Origin: Phallusia mammillata
Lineage: Eukaryota; Chordata; Ascidiacea; Phlebobranchia; Ascidiidae
DNA length: 64,000 bases
Assembly (NCBI GenBank): GCA_003260075.1
Contig: QLIY01000527.1
Location: forward strand, 46,260 to 110,259
Reading direction: 5' to 3'
Shown here in pieces: positions 37,601 to 62,835 of this stretch. The position numbers were made by a program, and so were the translations under genes. Numbering within the stretch: position 1 is the stretch's first letter; every line of letters starts with the position of its first letter. The notes under the pieces are model-generated. The model was not told where the DNA came from. It saw only the letters and a program-made list of their open reading frames with translations, and made no database searches.

Positions 37601-38940
37601 CCTGTTGAAATTGGTCTTATACACACTCATGCCCCCCCCCCCCTGCAGAGTAAGGCAGCTACACATATATACATTTTTTTGGAAAAAAAAATTTTCACAC
37701 AGAAATTTTGCTCCAAAAGTATTTAATTGCCCTGCCTTGACCTTCATTGCTTGCTTTGTGCCCGTTGAAATTGGTCTTATACATGCTCATGAGGGACATG
37801 TTGGCCCTGTACACCCAAGATCTCGTCAGGAACTGCCATGTTCTGCAGACTGGTGAGCTACAATTGTGTTTAGCACTCACCCACCAATCACACCCTCCAC
37901 TTGTTTTGCACTCAATAATGTTTTTTTATGTTATGCAACTATTTAGGTTTGGTGGTTGTTTATGTTTTCTGTTACCCAGGAAAATAAACTCAACTTAACT
38001 CACATACCTTACAATATCAGGACAGATTAGATTCCAAACAACGATCTGTGATTTTGAGTTACTTGCAACAAGGTTTCCTAGAAACTGGGTTGCACAGACA
38101 ACACCTGTTAAACAACAATCAACAATAAAAAAATTAAACAAGAACACTACAAAATTAAGAACAACATGCCTACATTTGTAATACTTTTGATTCCAGTCTT
38201 CAAGCCATTGTTTTAGTAACCTGGTAACCAGTTGAGGAATATGGTGGTCTCTAAATAGTCATCACAAAATTTAGTTAAAAAATGATCATACATTATTATG
38301 ATTTGTAAAGTCTACATTGAATTGGTTGATTTGGATGCTTAATGAGTTTTGTTCATTCAGCTATTGTTGTATTTAGGGCCCCCCCCCCGTCTCTAAATAG
38401 TCATCACAAAATTTAGTTAAAAAATGATCATACATTTTTATGATTTGTAAAGTCTACATTGAATTGGTTGATTTGGTTGCATAACAATTTTTGTTCATTC
38501 AGCTATTGTTGTATTTAGGGTTTTCAGGATGTTGCATTATAAAGGTTGGAAAAAAGAGCATTTGATACATTGTGATCAAGCATAAATTATAGTTAATCTG
38601 GTGAATTCTTCAACACAAGTACAAGTGATAAAGCTTTCAAATGTGCCCTATTTGTATGAGCTTACACAATTTGTACCGGATTTGGTCCTGATTAGACTTG
38701 GAATTGACACATAAACCACGAAGAGTTCTCAAACATACAAGTAAATCGTTTTCCTTTTCTTCGGACCATGCGGATTTGGTGTCAGAGTTTTCGAGAATAA
38801 GTTTGGCTTCTTCTATTTGTAACGATCTAAACAAAAAAAAATGTTTCCTTGAAAGTTGAAATACTAAAACCCGTGCAAAAACAGATGAGACTTTTGTTTA
38901 AGTTGCCAGTGACTAAATCAAACGTTACTTACATGTCCAT
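28541..38940 (-). CDS. ATXN10: Ataxin-10 (ATXN10), twelve coding exons
   Basis: This is an armadillo-repeat cytoplasmic scaffold of the ataxin-10 family; the human protein has 475 residues. The exons found give about 425. Landmarks in order are LLVCLRTLRGLCVNS.SNQ, QFLGNLVASN, ISSMIVYNCL, VLEFLC, GFKSSLIRVIGNLCYRCPEN, LEHFNLDDNNPF and QQWSVLAIRNICEGN. The last three are the conserved C-terminal signature (human GFKSHLIRLIGNLCYKNKDN, NLDDSNPF, WVIYAIRNL). The start is ATG at 38938-38940 in a strong gccATGG context. It shortens the N-terminus by roughly 65 residues relative to human, so further upstream coding is possible but not seen. All junctions agree in phase except between the seventh and eighth exons, where the donor needs one extra base. 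The gene converges on the Wnt gene. Confidence 0.93.
28950..29011 (-). CDS. ATXN10: ATXN10 exon 11
   Basis: The acceptor is tatctcag and the donor gtgaga. The 62-bp exon encodes IQQWSVLAIRNICEGNVENQ, the most conserved ataxin-10 motif. The split first codon with exon 10 gives Phe (NNPF). Confidence 0.93.
29467..29900. repeat. Direct duplication across 26-base poly-C tract
   Basis: About 200 bp beginning atgatctttgatgggtaac occurs on both sides of C 29678-29703 with scattered differences. It lies in an ATXN10 intron. Confidence 0.75.
29909..30120. repeat. Direct duplication across poly-C tract
   Basis: About 70 bp containing gcagttaacatattt and gtgcgtgtttcaattt precede C 29977-29988 and recur at about 30048-30119. 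It is non-coding. Confidence 0.7.
30475..30538 (-). CDS. ATXN10: ATXN10 exon 10
   Basis: The acceptor is gtcttaaag. The donor gtatcc is weak, but its phase and homology demand it. It encodes VRELGGIELVLEHFNLDDNN-P plus the first base of Phe, matching human NLDDSNPF. Confidence 0.92.
33045..33254. mobile_element. hAT-like miniature element
   Basis: The ends are perfect inverted repeats, cagtagttctcaaac and gtttgagaaccactg, with one mismatch. The interior holds repeated tgcgtcg/gcgtcgc words. The flanking 8-mers do not match clearly, so the boundaries are approximate. Confidence 0.55.
34005..34110. repeat. Two-copy tandem repeat, unit about 52-60 bp
   Basis: ggtgggtcgagcc and cactttgtaccaagc occur twice in the same order. 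The copies are diverged and non-coding. Confidence 0.55.
34144..34372. mobile_element. hAT-like miniature element
   Basis: The left end cagcggttcccaacctgtgg with gtcgcgacc pairs with the right end ggggtcacggcccc...ggttgggaagcg. Inside, gttcccaactggttttaagc at about 34216 looks like the end of a second, nested or related copy. Confidence 0.55.
35487..35671 (-). CDS. ATXN10: ATXN10 exon 9
   Basis: The acceptor is ttgttgcag and the donor gtaagt. It encodes VLRKVTAAGK, a variable linker, then NPVAGFKSSLIRVIGNLCYR-CPENQTK. The split glycine joins exon 8. It is strongly diagnostic for ataxin-10. Confidence 0.95.
36262..36373 (-). CDS. ATXN10: ATXN10 exon 8
   Basis: The acceptor is ttttctgtag and the donor gtaaat. 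It encodes DNAVLTVKVLEFLCVASSRD and LADGNLLSTVV, aligning with human LATIRLLDVLCEM...FPGLLERVID. It must start in phase 0, because the codon just before it in frame is tag. Confidence 0.9.
36490..36645 (-). CDS. ATXN10: ATXN10 exon 7 (3' boundary uncertain)
   Basis: The acceptor is cgcctatag. It encodes CNVLDVLIHSLDEETPDHVL, DFMTKQFQVQSDLI and SESPETLASDLYTPL. The only good donor, gtaaat, leaves phase 2, but exon 8 needs phase 0. If the sequence read aag|gtaaat (one more g) all would fit. A lost base, a tiny unseen exon or another donor are the options. Confidence 0.8.
36717..36797 (-). CDS. ATXN10: ATXN10 exon 6
   Basis: The acceptor is tgccattag and the donor gtataa. The 81-bp exon encodes ILCISEHFLSIETFLPIIFT-YGSSNC with split codons at both ends. 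Its 5' part is repeated at about 36869-36905 beyond a poly-C tract; I take that partial copy as an artefact. Confidence 0.88.
36768..36956. repeat. Direct duplication across poly-C tract touching ATXN10 exon 6
   Basis: About 90 bp (tagaaagtgctcactgatgc to cctgtcaaaaa) flank C 36859-36868. The second copy includes the first ~28 bases of exon 6 and its acceptor. Confidence 0.8.
37237..37407 (-). CDS. ATXN10: ATXN10 exon 5
   Basis: The acceptor is atttctttcag and the donor gtgagt. It encodes HLLKLRDPKICEISSMIVYN through PLLCDSLTIVKDQDW, matching the human SCLNHPDKKIVAYSSMILFT region. Split Ser and Ile codons join the neighbours. Confidence 0.92.
37482..37790. repeat. Direct duplication across poly-C tract (ATXN10 intron)
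   Basis: About 145 bp starting ctgcagagtaaggcagctac lie on both sides of C 37632-37643. Several base differences are visible. It is non-coding. Confidence 0.75.
38008..38104 (-). CDS. ATXN10: ATXN10 exon 4
   Basis: The acceptor is gtttaacag and the donor gtatgt. It encodes VVCATQFLGNLVASNSKSQI and VWNLICPDIV, aligning with human GLQFLGNIASRNEDSQ.IVW. Confidence 0.94.
38174..38250 (-). CDS. ATXN10: ATXN10 exon 3
   Basis: The acceptor is gactatttag and the donor gtaggc. It encodes DHHIPQLVTRLLKQWLEDWN and QKYYK with split Arg and Cys codons. It sits exactly where the human protein has NLDTIGVAVDLILLF. Its acceptor side is also repeated at 38389 beyond a poly-C tract. Confidence 0.88.
38244..38522. 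repeat. Direct duplication across poly-C tract
   Basis: About 133 bp starting gtctctaaatagtcatcac (38247) recur from 38389 after C 38379-38388. The copy contains only the first few bases of exon 3. Confidence 0.78.
38677..38826 (-). CDS. ATXN10: ATXN10 exon 2
   Basis: The acceptor is ttgtttag and the donor gtacaa. It encodes SLQIEEAKLILENSDTKSAW and DLLVCLRTLRGLCVNSKSNQ, equivalent to human ITECFRCLRNACIECSVNQ. Phase 2 in, phase 2 out. Confidence 0.93.
38933..38940 (-). CDS. ATXN10: ATXN10 exon 1, only 8 coding nt (Met-Asp-Ile)
   Basis: gccATGGacat followed by donor gtaagt gives M-D plus two bases of Ile, in perfect phase with exon 2. Strong initiation context and a consensus donor support it. 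It implies an N-terminus much shorter than in vertebrates. If a longer upstream exon exists, I did not see it. Confidence 0.6.
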
Positions 38941-41699
38941 GGCGTTAAGGAAAATTCAAACATACATCTTACAAGATGCAATTTCGTTTTTGTTGTGTCA
39001 TGATTGATACGCTTCGTCGATTTTAAAGGGGCACGAGGTTACATATTTTTGATGACTCATCGAAACCAATTTGTTGCGATTTAGGTGGTTTGCGGTCATG
39101 CCGTGCATACAATTTTAAATATTGATGGTTTCCTGAGCGAATTCTTAAAACAGATACGCATGATTTGCTGAGTAAGAAGAAGAGGGCACAACACCATGAA
39201 AACAATTAACTACTTATTCCTTTGATAGGAATACTGCCTAATTTCATTTCAAAACTTGGTAGTCTAACAGAAAACATGGCGATAAAATATCACAGAAATC
39301 AGTAATAAATTCAGGCCCGAATAGAGCCGTTTTATTTAAATTTAAGTCCGAGCCCGAACCGATTTCCAACTCTGAGCTAAACAATGAACCAGTCGCATCA
39401 AGCATATGCTTCTGTGCATAAAACTAATCAACCTACCATTTCACCGTATTGTTTAAATCTTGGGTATATTGCATAGTTTGAATTTCCACCAACTCAGATC
39501 ACTGCACTAACGAAGCCCAGAAACAGACAAAAGGCCGAAAACTATTTTGTTGATGAAAAAATAAAGCTCATTTTCCTGACTTGGACAAAAAACAAAGGCA
39601 AACCTACCACACCCAATAGTTTATTATTGATCAGTTGGTAACAATTAAGGCTAAGTAATTACAAAACCAAAACCATGTGAAGCCAAAATCTACACCGTAA
39701 TAATTGCGCGCTGCAAAAACTCGCATTTCTTGCCCAGCAGTGGGGCATAAGAAACGAAAACATGAAATTATATATCCTTGAAACGATTTGCAGGACAATA
39801 TAGCGGGTAAAACGACTAAGTAAAATGCATGAGATACATTATAGGGCGGTTTTTCTTCTGCAAGGTAAGCTAAAGTGGCGACGCGTATGTAAGACAATGT
39901 GTTTAGCCTAATAGGGAATCGGGCCAAACCTAAATTTGGTCCAATTCGGTAAAGACTTGTGGGAGGACAACAACATATAAAGCGAATCTAATGTTTTTTT
40001 GGTCTGGCTAAACCTAAAAACTAAGTTTCGTTTTAAGGTTGTTTTTAATACAATATTAATACGCGTTGGGGAAAGATCAAAATAAAGTTTAAATCCTAGA
40101 ACGCATTCTAGTTTAATTCGGGGGATAATTTATAAAATATTAGTAGTACCGTTACTTTTCATTGGAAGCATGGCCGAGTTAAGGACACAATAATGGAAAA
40201 TAAAATGCCAACAAAATTTGAAACATTCTACCAAGATAATGTTTTAGGTTTATTTAATAAAAAATTTAAAAGTGTTTTCCTCGAAATAATTTAAACCCGG
40301 CCCTGCTTCTGTGACTCTTAAATCTACGACGTTTGAAATCGTGTGGTATATATACATGGCACACGTTTTTCGCACAAAAAGACTCAATTCTATAGCTACG
40401 TTCGATGTGAATATAGGATAGATACAAAAAAGTGCACTTAAATACACAGAAATGGAAAACGGGAAAAATCCAGAAATCGAAACAATTATAAAGCCCTTGT
40501 AGTCTGGAATTTCATGTTGTAAACAATTTTATGAATATCAGTATGATTTTTATGTCACCCATAACAGACAATGGAGGAGGGCCAAAAGAAGAAGCAATTT
40601 TACAGTAAGACAAGAAAAACGGTCGCAAATTTAATAAAATATTTTCCGAAGTGTTCCTAAAAATAGTTTTGAGAGATATTTCAAATGAAAAAAGTGGATT
40701 TGAATTTTCGTTCGAATTAAGGTTCAGTTTTTACCAGAACTTTCGAAATCGGTTAGCAGCCTGTTTGTACATGAAATCAAAAATACATTTGAGAAAATAT
40801 TTTGCTACAAGTTTTCAATTTCGAGATTATTATAGGTCTAGAAGCAAATATTCAACAAATGTGGACCCTAAATTCTTATTTCCACCTATTTGTTATAGAC
40901 GTCGACTACTACCAAAATTATTACAGTTTCAAGGCCAAACTTTGCACAGTTGAATTGTTTGAGGCCAGAACCGGTTATCTTTCTAATTTGAAACGTTTGG
41001 GGTTATACCTCGAAATAAAAACAAAAAATATCACAATTTGCACCATAGCATTAATAACGGTCCTACTCACAAGCCTTTATTGGTTCAAAATTTACACTCT
41101 GTGGTATTGTGACGCAAAAGCCAGGCGCGTAACTAGGGAAAACGCTTTCAGTGGGATATTCGTTATAGCGAGTACAGTTTTATGTTTGGTGAAACAGTGC
41201 GAAAGCGAATGGCTTCGAGGTTGAACCCAGCAAACCTGTTAGCTTAGGGAAATAACCGTTTGGGGATGCCCAACACCCGAGAAACGCACACCAAGCATAT
41301 TTGTGAGTGAAAAACAATGATCTTCGTTTGGCCCAAAACTAGGAAATTTCTACTGGGTTCGGATTAAGTTAAAGAGGAACGGTGATAATAGATTTTTTTA
41401 CCAAAAAAGCCCATAAGGTTGAGTTGTGGTTACTTTGGTATTTTCAAATGCAAAATTCAGTGAGTTTTTCGCGAATTGGTGAAATCTACGACGTACAATT
41501 CAAGTTTTACACTCCCCTTTAACAATGGAGGACCGCAGGGTTACACACAATGACCAGTCTTGTCAAAAAACAAGACTATTTGAATAAAACCGAACGCAGT
41601 AAGTTGTAACAATTGAATGCCAAAGCGAGAACTCCCGCACGCCAACTACCGTCAGAGCAGCGAAAGAATTCAAAGGTGAAAAACAAAACGACTTTTTTC
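38941..41699. other. Intergenic region between ATXN10 and CLINT1
   Basis: This 2.76-kb AT-rich stretch between two minus-strand genes holds the ATXN10 promoter side and the CLINT1 3' UTR. The longest frames (40.65-41.22 kb +) overlap one another and resemble no family. Confidence 0.5.
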
Positions 41700-56802
<15,103 letters not shown>

Positions 56803-58192
56803 TTTTATGTTGCTTTACTTTCTTTCTTCTTGATATATTTTCCACACTCAACTCAAAAATAAGTCTTTTTTAACACCAGATAACACCTGTATTAAGTTAG
56901 TTGTTCTGATTTATTTATTACCAAACTATTTTTATATCTAAAACACCCTGTCAGAAAATGTTTAAGTGCGATTTACTTTATTGAAAACAAGCCGGCAAAT
57001 TTGACAAAATATTATCAGAATTTTACCTCAATAAAACTTTAATTTCTATGTTATAAAATGCTACAAAAGCTTACTTTATGTTCCACCTGTAGTTTTGTTA
57101 TAAACTTGCCTTGATTTTAAGCTGATTTACACCTTAAAAAAGTAAAAATATCACAGAAATTCCTTCGCTATTTTGCCCACACACTTTTGACTGTCACGAC
57201 TTCACTGCGTGTTACGTCACAACTTTTATGATTTCTATGGAAAAGCCGAATTTCTGACATTTTTTTTCGCCACAGAAAATCTGATACGCATATATGTATA
57301 TATACTACTGTAAAGTTAACATTTTTTCGCTTTTGCTTCTAAAAATACATCACATGTGCAGCTGTACGCTTTAAATTAGTTTTCAGGCATAATAAACGCC
57401 GTTTTTTTTCCAAAAATATGTCCACAAGACAAACCAACACCTTCTCAAATAAATAGTTTTATTCAATGAAATGAAGTAGTGTTTTGGATATACGCACAAT
57501 GAACGCCAAAATAAACAATAGGAAAAATGCCCCCAAGGAACTTTCGCCCTTTAATGGGAAAAAAACACCCCAAGGCGATGCCTGACGTCACGCAAACAGT
57601 GAAACAACAAAGAGAGTAACGATGCAAAATTTCAGGTAATCCAGTTTATCTCTTTGATAATTTAATCGGTGGCCATAGACAATATGATTCAAATACAATA
57701 AGTTTAAGACTCTTAACAACATGACAAGTAGGATTGAGAGTGACAAAAAATTACGGCGCGTTGCTACATTGTGAAACTTAGTTTTAGCCCGCTGCACACT
57801 AAAGGTCCCCCCCCCCTGATAATTTAATCGGTGGCCATAGACAATATGATTCAAATACAATAAGAAGACTCTTAACAACATGACAAGTAGCCAAGAGAAC
57901 AGGATTGAGAGTGACAAAAAATTACGGCGCGTTCCTGCATTGTGAAACTTAGTTTTAGCCCGCTACACATTAAAGGCTGCGGACATTAGGGAATTCCGAA
58001 CTTTTGCCAAAACAATAATTTAGAATTCCATAGTTCCCTAACCGAGCCAAAATGCCTGATAGCCGCAGAAGGGCTTCAGCAAGTCCACCAGAATTTAACT
58101 TACATACGCTATGCCGACGTTTCTTGCTTTACCATTTTTCAACCCAATTCACATTATATTACTAACATCCGATTCAGCATGGCCTGGAGAAA

Positions 58193-58250
<58 letters not shown>

Positions 58251-58309
58251 AGAATTTAACTCACATACGCTATGCCGAAGTTTCTTCCTTTACCATTTTT
58301 CAACCCAAT
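56803..58309. other. Intergenic region between CLINT1 and CDC23
   Basis: This 1.5-kb stretch holds the CLINT1 promoter side and the CDC23 3' UTR. It includes a duplication around C 57807-57816 (57640-57806 against 57817-57975) and a partial copy of the CDC23 stop-codon region at 58104-58194. No core promoter motif stands out. Confidence 0.5.
57640..57975. repeat. Direct duplication across poly-C tract
   Basis: About 160 bp starting tgataatttaatcggtggcc flank C 57807-57816, with small indels (one copy has an extra agccaagagaac). It is non-coding. Confidence 0.76.
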
Positions 58310-58355
58310 TCACATCATATTACTAACATCCGATTCAGCATGGCCAGGAGAAAAA
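58089..58355. repeat. Direct duplication across 56-base poly-C tract
   Basis: About 105 bp starting agaatttaac flank C 58195-58250. Both copies include the last ~15 codons of CDC23 (opposite strand), with three or so substitutions. The right-hand copy is contiguous with the gene. Confidence 0.8.
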
Positions 58356-58651
58356 CTGAGCTTGATCGGCCCAACACTGCCCCCTGCCGGCGAATCTGTG
58401 TCCATTGCTCCTACGCTGCTGTCGTGTGCTGATCGTATGCGCTGTAAATGTGTTCCAGGGGTTGGTTGGTTTGTTAGGTCCAGCTCTGAATCTTCGTTTG
58501 CCTCACCGATGCCGCCCCCCCCCCGTATGCGCTGTAAATGTGTTCCAGGGGTTGGTTGGTTTGTTAGGTCCAACTCTGAATCTTCGTTGGCCTCACCGAT
58601 GCCTCGAAGTTGCGATATTTGACGAAGTATCGCTTTGCCTTCTTCCCGAAC
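58310..58651 (-). CDS. CDC23: CDC23 last exon (carries in-frame artefactual duplication)
   Basis: The acceptor is attactgcag and the stop tga lies at 58310-58312. It encodes [20 protein letters not shown], a Ser/Pro/Thr tail, and ends SDVSNMM. The 79-bp unit 58435-58513 repeats 58525-58603 around C 58515-58524. The 90 extra bases keep the frame by chance and would add a false GGG-containing repeat. Without them the exon encodes 83 residues. Confidence 0.9.
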   Translation of the reverse strand, partial: VREEGKAILRQISQLRGIGEANEDSELDLTNQPTPGTHLQRIRGGGGIGEANEDSELDLTNQPTPGTHLQRIRSAHDSSVGAMDTDSPAGGSVGPIKLSFSPGHAESDVSNMM

Positions 58652-59587
58652 CTGCAGTAATTCAGAGAACTGTCTTTTTGGTTGTTTGTTAGCAGATGAA
58701 ATTTAAAATACATCCCCCCCCCCCGATATTTGACGAAGTATCGCTTTGCCTTCTTCCCGAACCTGCAGTAATGCGGATAACTGTCTTTTTGGTTGTTTGT
58801 TAGCAGATGAAATTTAAAATACATAAAGCAAAATATGCTATGTACAGCTAGCAACGTATTGTGTAATTGATGGCTTTGTGTAAACGCAATCAGTTCCAAC
58901 GATATTCTCTGGAATTTGTCATGTAGTGAAAAATGGTCCATTGACCTTAATATTTAAGAGTGGATTGCTTATTTTTATATTTCTATGTTCAAGTTAAAGG
59001 GGATTGCGTTTACAGAAGCCTGGCCATGGTGAAATAGCATTCATGGTATTAGATTGCTGGTCATTGTTTGCCAGCTCCTGTTATAGACAACTTTTTAATA
59101 GCTTGAAACAGCGTTTACAATAGCTTCCCCCCCCCCCCCAGCGTTTACAATAGCTGCCGCAGGCACTTTTCAGCCTGGGTGCTCGACACAGTGACCGGGG
59201 TACATTGGTACCAAAAGGTCACAAGAGTTCGTCAAAAAAGATGTAAGTGAGAGTAATTTGCAGTGTGTGTATGATAACACACGTCTTTGTTTCATGTCTG
59301 TAAACCAGTCAAAAAAACTTATTGTTGTTGCAATAACCACAAGAGTGCATTAGATTGCAGGTAAGGGCACACGAAAGGAAAGGAAAAAAAGGTTAAAGAG
59401 CAGGGACCTAAGTTTTACCCAAACATTTCGACCAAAAAATGTTTAACAAGAGTGAAGTTATAGGTTTTTAGGTCCAAGTTACCAGTTAAAATGAAATGCT
59501 AGAGAATTGATATTTCGTTTAGAAACCTTGACATACTCACAGCGGGATGCTCGCAGCATTTATGAGCATAATAAGTTGCACTGTCGT

Positions 59588-59667
<80 letters not shown>

Positions 59668-62600
59668 ACGAATATGTTTCAGTGTGAAAACTTGTACCTT
59701 CCACAACACCCCGCTCCTCCGATTGTTGTGCGAACCGCTCATAGTAATATGCCGCCCACTCATTCGATTCTTCACTCCGGTATAGTCTGAGTCATAAAGA
59801 AAAGGTAAACACTTTGATCGCTGGTCCGTATGGGGGCTGAGTATGAATGCATTCATCTTGGCTGATTAATGGTCTAACTGGCGTTTTCCTATACAAAGGT
59901 GACACGTGCGGCATACAAGGCAGGCAACGGTGCTTGTGATTCAACTTTCGGCGGATTCTCCACTGACCCTGCGTAGCTCAGTTGGTAGAGCACGAATCCC
60001 GGAAAGACTCCAGTCGGGGATTCGAATCCCACCGCGGGCTAGATTTAAGCTTATGCCATATGCGAATGCTTGGGAGACCGGATTGATTCGGTATAACGCC
60101 TTCAATAAGCCTAGCGTACTATGATTTATATAACAGCGTGCCGTGATTGCTGGTCTGCATGAACGTTTACCAATATTAGGTCGAGGCGCTAATTTTTACC
60201 AATATTTCCTGCTGCAATACACGATAGTTTTGTATTGGTTTAATTCCTGTAAGACCGGCTTGACACTTTGTTTTGATTTACAATTTGTTGTAGAAAAAGT
60301 ATAAAGCTGCAGCTGATTTTCCACATGTGTTTGATGAGTACAACGTAATATAATACTATTTGGAGTTTCCGACAAAAATTGTAGATTTGAAACTAATAGC
60401 TAAAAGGTTCTCAACGAAAAGTTGATTCACACACAATGGGTAAATTCGAAACGCCGTGACGCGCAGATTCCCCCCCCCCAGATTTGAAACTAATAGCTAA
60501 AAGGTTCTCAACGAAAAGTTGATTCACCCACAATGGGTAAATTCGAAACGCCGTGACGCGCAGATTAAAAAAGGGCGTTTTTAGGTTTAAGGTGTATAGA
60601 TTTAGACAACTTGGACGTAAATTTCGGCAGATAGCAAACGAGAAGTAGTCCGTGTATAGTGAGAAGCAAAGGATTGAGAACTTTATCAAAACAAAACAAA
60701 TGTTGAGTGTGGCATACTTTGCAAGCTTGGTGTTGGCCATCCCTTCAATATCTCCCACCGCAATAGCTTTCCGGTAGCACATTTTCGCTTCCTCCGGTCG
60801 TTCGAGAACTTCGTATGTTTCACCGACAGCCATTAACATGCGGGAGTCGAACGGTCTTAACCGATGTGACTGCAAGAAAACGCGGATAGATTTGAAACGC
60901 TATAGCAATGGTTCCCAACCGGTGGTACGCGACGGCATTCCTGGTGGTACGCGAACACCTTTCGGTATTTTAATTATTTCATATATATGCGAATCGCTTA
61001 CTTCTGACATAAAACGTTTGTTACCTAGAACACATGATTGCGTATCACTTTGCCGTGGAAAATTAGGACGCTAGTAACTTTGTTCAAGATTTTTAAATTA
61101 AAAATGTAACAGTTGTCAAATTGAAAATACTACCTTTTTAAGCGTGGATGGTATGCAGTGACGATGAGTAACCCTAAAGTGGTACGCGACCACAGAAAGG
61201 TTGGGAATCAGGGCGCTATAGGAACCTACTTAAACAGCTATTAGATTATGCAGCTGTTTATCAATTTCAAACCGTTCCCATTCTTAAATTCAGTGATGAA
61301 AAGAACCATGATTGGGCTTCGCTCAAACTTGTTTTGGTGTTTAAAACTCTTTCATAACATTTTCAGACAATTTGTAAAGCAAACAATTACCACCCCCCCC
61401 CCTGTTTATCAATTTCAAACCGTTCCCATTCTTAAATTCAGTGATGAAAACAACCATGATTGGGCTTCGCTCAAACTTGTTTTGGTGTTTAAAACTTTCA
61501 TAACATTTTCAGACAATTTGTAAAGCAAAGAATTACCGTACTTGTTTGAAGTAATAAAGGGCATATGAATACATCTTTAGGAGCTCATAGGTTTGTCCAA
61601 GTCCGTACCAAGCTCTGTAGTCACGACGATTCAAGTCAACAGCGTTTCTAAGTGAAATATAATTTGCCAACCAAATTATGCAACAATATTTTACATATTG
61701 CCAAATGTACAAAACATACACTTTTATAAACAAAAAATATTCACTTTGGGTGTATAAACTATCGGCTAAGAAACTAGCATCTTTTTACCTGTAGGCTTGA
61801 ATAGCTGCAGATGTGTTCTTAACTTCTGTATACTCATGTCCCATTAGTGTCCAAGCACTTAGATAGTTTGGATTCAACTTGAGTGCTCGTTGAAAATATA
61901 ACACAGCCTTTTCATGGTCGCTACGAATGCTGTAATAATTTCCTACCAAAAATTTTTATTATGATTTAACAATTTTCAACTAATGACAGTGATAGACATT
62001 TGTTTTTTGCTCTTATATGGCTATTTTAACAAACTAAAAACTTCATATTTTGAAAAGTATACATTTATATTTAAACCACACATAAAAGCGCAAATTAGAA
62101 GGTCCCACCCTGACTATTTATAGCAAAATGAGTCCATTTCTGACCCCTAGAATTTTGAAAACAGTCTCACTAAGATCTTTACTTTAATTTACAAAGCTAA
62201 AAACACATTTTTGGACAAAACAAATACAACTTGGTAAAACTAAAAAGCTTTGGAAGAAAAATCAATAAATCCCCCAAGAGTTTGTCTCACCTACAATACA
62301 ACAAGTTTCAACTCTATATTTGTCCACTTGGGTGCAGTGGTGAGCTAAATGAGCAAGGTCAGCTCGGCGACCCTTCACATAATACATGTTGGACAATATA
62401 TCCATATCGTCCAGTCTGTAAGGATCCTGTTCTCTTACTTCTTCGAGCAAAACGATGGCATCATCAAAAACTTTACAAAAAAAAACAATTGTTTGAAAGA
62501 AAAGCAATGTTTTTTTTAACAAAGATGTACAACACAGCTTTAATTTAAAGTACAATCAGTAAGACCATTTCACAAGTTATACCTTTAAGTTTATAATTAA

Positions 62601-62745
62601 ACTTTACCAGTTTTTGAAGTATTAAGCTGTAAGCCCTCAACTGTTTAGCGCTCCATAACGTTTCAACGTTACGCCGCAAAGCATTGTGATTGTTTTTGTG
62701 TCGCTATGTTTTTTTTAACCAAGCGAAATAAATTCAGTGCAACTA

Positions 62746-62835
<90 letters not shown>

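Noticed and set aside
40651..41224. Overlapping 100- and 140-codon plus-strand frames
   Set aside because: Low-complexity AT-rich composition, mutually overlapping, no family resemblance.
59966..60040. Functional tRNA gene
   Set aside because: Boxes A and B are good, but the acceptor arms do not pair and the tail matches other SINE copies.
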